Shown in pieces: positions 62,160 to 64,000 of a DNA stretch of 64,000 nucleotides. This stretch comes from Caprimulgus europaeus (lineage: Eukaryota > Chordata > Aves > Caprimulgiformes > Caprimulgidae). The notes below the pieces were generated by a model. That model was not told where the DNA came from. It saw only the letters and a program-made list of their open reading frames with translations, and made no database searches. The stretch is taken from assembly GCA_907165065.1 (NCBI GenBank), contig OU015523.1, positions 15,313,834 to 15,377,833 on the forward strand. The letters run 5' to 3'. The position numbers and the translations under genes were made by a program. How positions within the stretch are numbered: position 1 is the first letter of the stretch; the number at the start of each line of letters is the position of its first letter.

Positions 62160-62480
62160 AATTAATTGAGTCAGCAGCTTAGAGAATCTGTCGATTCACT
62201 TTTTTTTCCCCCCTCTTTTAAATTATTTTATTTTATTAGTTCTGTCTTGACAAAAAAAAAGTCAGATGAAAGAAAAAAATAAATTGGACCTTGAATTTAT
62301 TTACTCCAATACTATCCCTGATCATTCTCACCCTTAAATCACCCTGCTCCTGTGCAGCAGGGCCTTCCAACATCAATATTAATGCTCCTCGCTCCTGGCA
62401 GTGGCTAGTGGAGGTGGCATTTTGTAATTCAGATGCAAAAATTAAAAGGCAAATATGAGAGAGAAGCAGTAGAGCAACTA
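62160..62480. promoter_or_regulatory. Candidate non-coding regulatory element, homeodomain/POU/MAF-type words
   Basis: The stretch holds TTAATTGAGTCAGCAG near 62163 (a half MARE, TGAGTCAGCA), a long T-rich block with TTATTTTATTAG, and CAGATGCAAAAATTAAAAGG near 62432 (one base from the POU octamer ATGCAAAT). It contains no recognisable repeat and few long frames. Developmental enhancers often look like this, but the call is pattern impression only. Confidence 0.22.
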
Positions 62481-62786
62481 TATTTGCCCAGTCTGCTCGC
62501 TGAAGACCCCTTGGTGAATTCTATAACTGTCTTCCATTAGCAAGGGGTCAGGACTCAGGTGTGATTTGAGAATTGCCTCCCGCACAAGAGTATGAGTTTG
62601 AAAACTACAAATCAGACCAGTCAAATACCTGAACCGGAGACATCTAGTCTCAGCAAATACTAAATACAATAATGTTGATGTTTTTGGTGCTGGTTGCTGC
62701 AGGATATGGCCAGCACAAAAGGTATTACTATTGTGGGGTATAATGGAAATGACAAATCTACCTCAATAAAGACAGCCTTAAATAGG

Positions 62787-62809
62787 AAAAAACCAAAACA
62801 AAACAAAAA
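62787..62809. repeat. A-rich low-complexity tract
   Basis: Six A, then CCAAAACAAAACAAAAATC. It belongs to the same low-complexity class as 26217 and 58390. Confidence 0.65.
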
Positions 62810-63065
62810 TCTATCACATTCCTCTAAATGCAGGATATTTGCCTAAAAACCCCATGACTTCTTTGAAAAAAAACAGGCTGTAATTTTTATTTTCCTCTCT
62901 CTCCTGTTACTTTTCATATAAATCTCCTCTGTCCACCTTTTCATCCAGAAGAAAACTAGACTAGAAACTTCCTTTGAATAGAAAATAACAGTAGGTTGGA
63001 TTTTCATGTAATAGCATGTCACCAAGAGCTGCAGCTTTAAGAAATATATAAACTATAACAACTCA

Positions 63066-63088
63066 CTCTCTCTCTCAAAAAAAAAAGC
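63066..63088. repeat. CT microsatellite followed by A-run
   Basis: CTCTCTCTCTCTC then about ten A. Simple repeats. Confidence 0.7.
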
Positions 63089-64000
63089 CCTAAAATTGGC
63101 AACACTACTAGGTCTACGAGTCACAGGGGCAGACACATCAAGCACTAACTCAAGCAGGTATTTCCACACCCTGTCCCGCAAGGCCCCCCTCACCTGTTAT
63201 TTGGAGGGGACTGCTAATCCAGCTCTCAAAGCAGCGTAACGGTGTCAGGGTGGCACTGTCCTCCCAGGGCTATCTGGTGCCCGTTTCAGAGGCTAGTGCT
63301 GCCTGAGAGACCACCAGGGCAGACCTGTGGAGCTGGGGCTGTGGGGAGCCCTGGGTGGGAGGGCAGAAGGGTCTGGGAATTGCAGTAGTTGAGCATCAGC
63401 TAGGTTACATGTGCAAGCCAAGGCAGAGCACCAGAGCACTCTGCAGCTCACGATCAAGGGGTGCTGCCAGAGAGATAGAGAGGGGGCAAGGATGCTGCAG
63501 GGAGGTATGATAATGTCTTGCAGAGGAAGTTCTGTAAAACATCATTTCACATGGAGTAATGTTTGGATACTTGAGTCTAATCATGGAGTTAACAGCCCTT
63601 ATTTGCACAACCTCACATACACAACCCAGTGGTGCACAGGATACAAATCAAACCTCTGTCTACTTACAACCAGGATCCAGGCTATTAGGACACAGCAAGC
63701 AGCAGACCAGCCAGGATAATACAAAGGAAAACATTTCATCTTCCAGCTCTCTACACAGTACCAAGAGACATGTTTTGCACCAAAAGACTTCTTCCTCTTT
63801 CATCATTTTCTGTTTCTGCCCTTGCTGTCAGTGCAGTCTGGCCCAAGAGAAGTGACTTTTAGTACTTGCTGACGCTTTGTTGTTTAATCAGATGGCCGCT
63901 GGAATCAAGGTTTGCTGGTTGAAGAGGGAGTTGAGCAGGGACTTTCAGAGAGTGGAAATGTCAGCCGACCTCTTGGGAGACATCCCTAATCTGTCTGGAG

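Larger units (their letters stand above)
59641..64000. other. Non-coding unique sequence, last part GC-richer
   Basis: No gene or dispersed repeat recognised. 60065-60160 is rich in AAT/ATT repeats, and 63066-63078 is a CT run followed by an A run. 61350-61560 and 63150-63400 are GC-richer. The longest frame (61365-61736, 123 codons) overlaps others and has no domain. Confidence 0.5.

Noticed and set aside
1-64000. tRNA, rRNA, snRNA, CRISPR, phage or bacterial operon content
   Set aside because: No B-box/A-box pair with cloverleaf, no conserved RNA words, no regularly spaced repeats and no long tightly packed frames. Composition and CR1 content are those of bird nuclear DNA.

Overview
The window is vertebrate nuclear DNA, almost certainly from a bird and most likely a galliform (chicken-like). 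The strongest evidence is the CR1 retrotransposons, three of which are young enough to read easily. Copies at 16662-16767 and 49412-49510 end in the avian CR1 3' signature (CCAACCCAAACCATTCTATG followed by degenerate 8-bp tail units). A third at 30678-31071 lies on the other strand and reads 'cagaatcatagaatgg...' from its 3' end inwards. The rest of the sequence is A+T-rich, CpG-poor and free of long reading frames, as expected of avian intergenic or intronic DNA. There are no bacterial or viral genes, operons, rRNAs, tRNAs or CRISPR arrays that I can see.

I cannot support any protein-coding gene. Open frames are short, scattered over all six frames, overlap one another on opposite strands and match no family I recognise, except where they fall in decayed LINE reverse transcriptase. 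The window is therefore either a gene desert or part of very long introns. The sequence alone does not say which, and I cannot name a host gene.

Layout: 1-740 and 4885-5215 are old CR1/L3-type LINE reverse-transcriptase fragments on the minus strand. 9985-10368 is an older minus-strand CR1 3' region, and 12250-12306 is the tip of a plus-strand CR1. 15085-16047 holds weak LINE and MIR-like pieces. 16662-16767 is a young CR1 tail. 21345-21505 is a good MIR-like CORE-SINE and 22730-23060 a LINE 3' UTR remnant. 30678-31071 is the best CR1 copy. 31793-31857 is a tiny palindromic hAT-like MITE with a recognisable 8-bp target duplication. 34520-34655 and 54370-54518 are further MIR-like SINEs. 49412-49510 is a CR1 tail, 51820-52262 a minus-strand CR1 ORF2 fragment, and 58290-59640 the longest LINE relic (about 1.35 kb, plus strand). 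Between these lie unique sequence, simple repeats and a few stretches that look like candidate regulatory DNA: CTCF-like sites near 25.09 and 38.56 kb, an RFX X-box-like site at 50.59 kb, CpG clusters at 39.45 and 46.87 kb, a perfect 20-bp palindrome at 39.85 kb, and homeodomain-word-rich AT stretches near 33.6 and 62.2-62.5 kb.

I see no convincing previously undescribed biological system. The points most worth a second look are the 65-bp MITE with its TSD, the 20-bp TALE-homeodomain-type palindrome, the CpG cluster at 46865-46954 and the candidate insulator and enhancer motifs. Repeat identities rest on remembered family consensus features, not on an alignment I could run, and boundaries are approximate to tens of bases.
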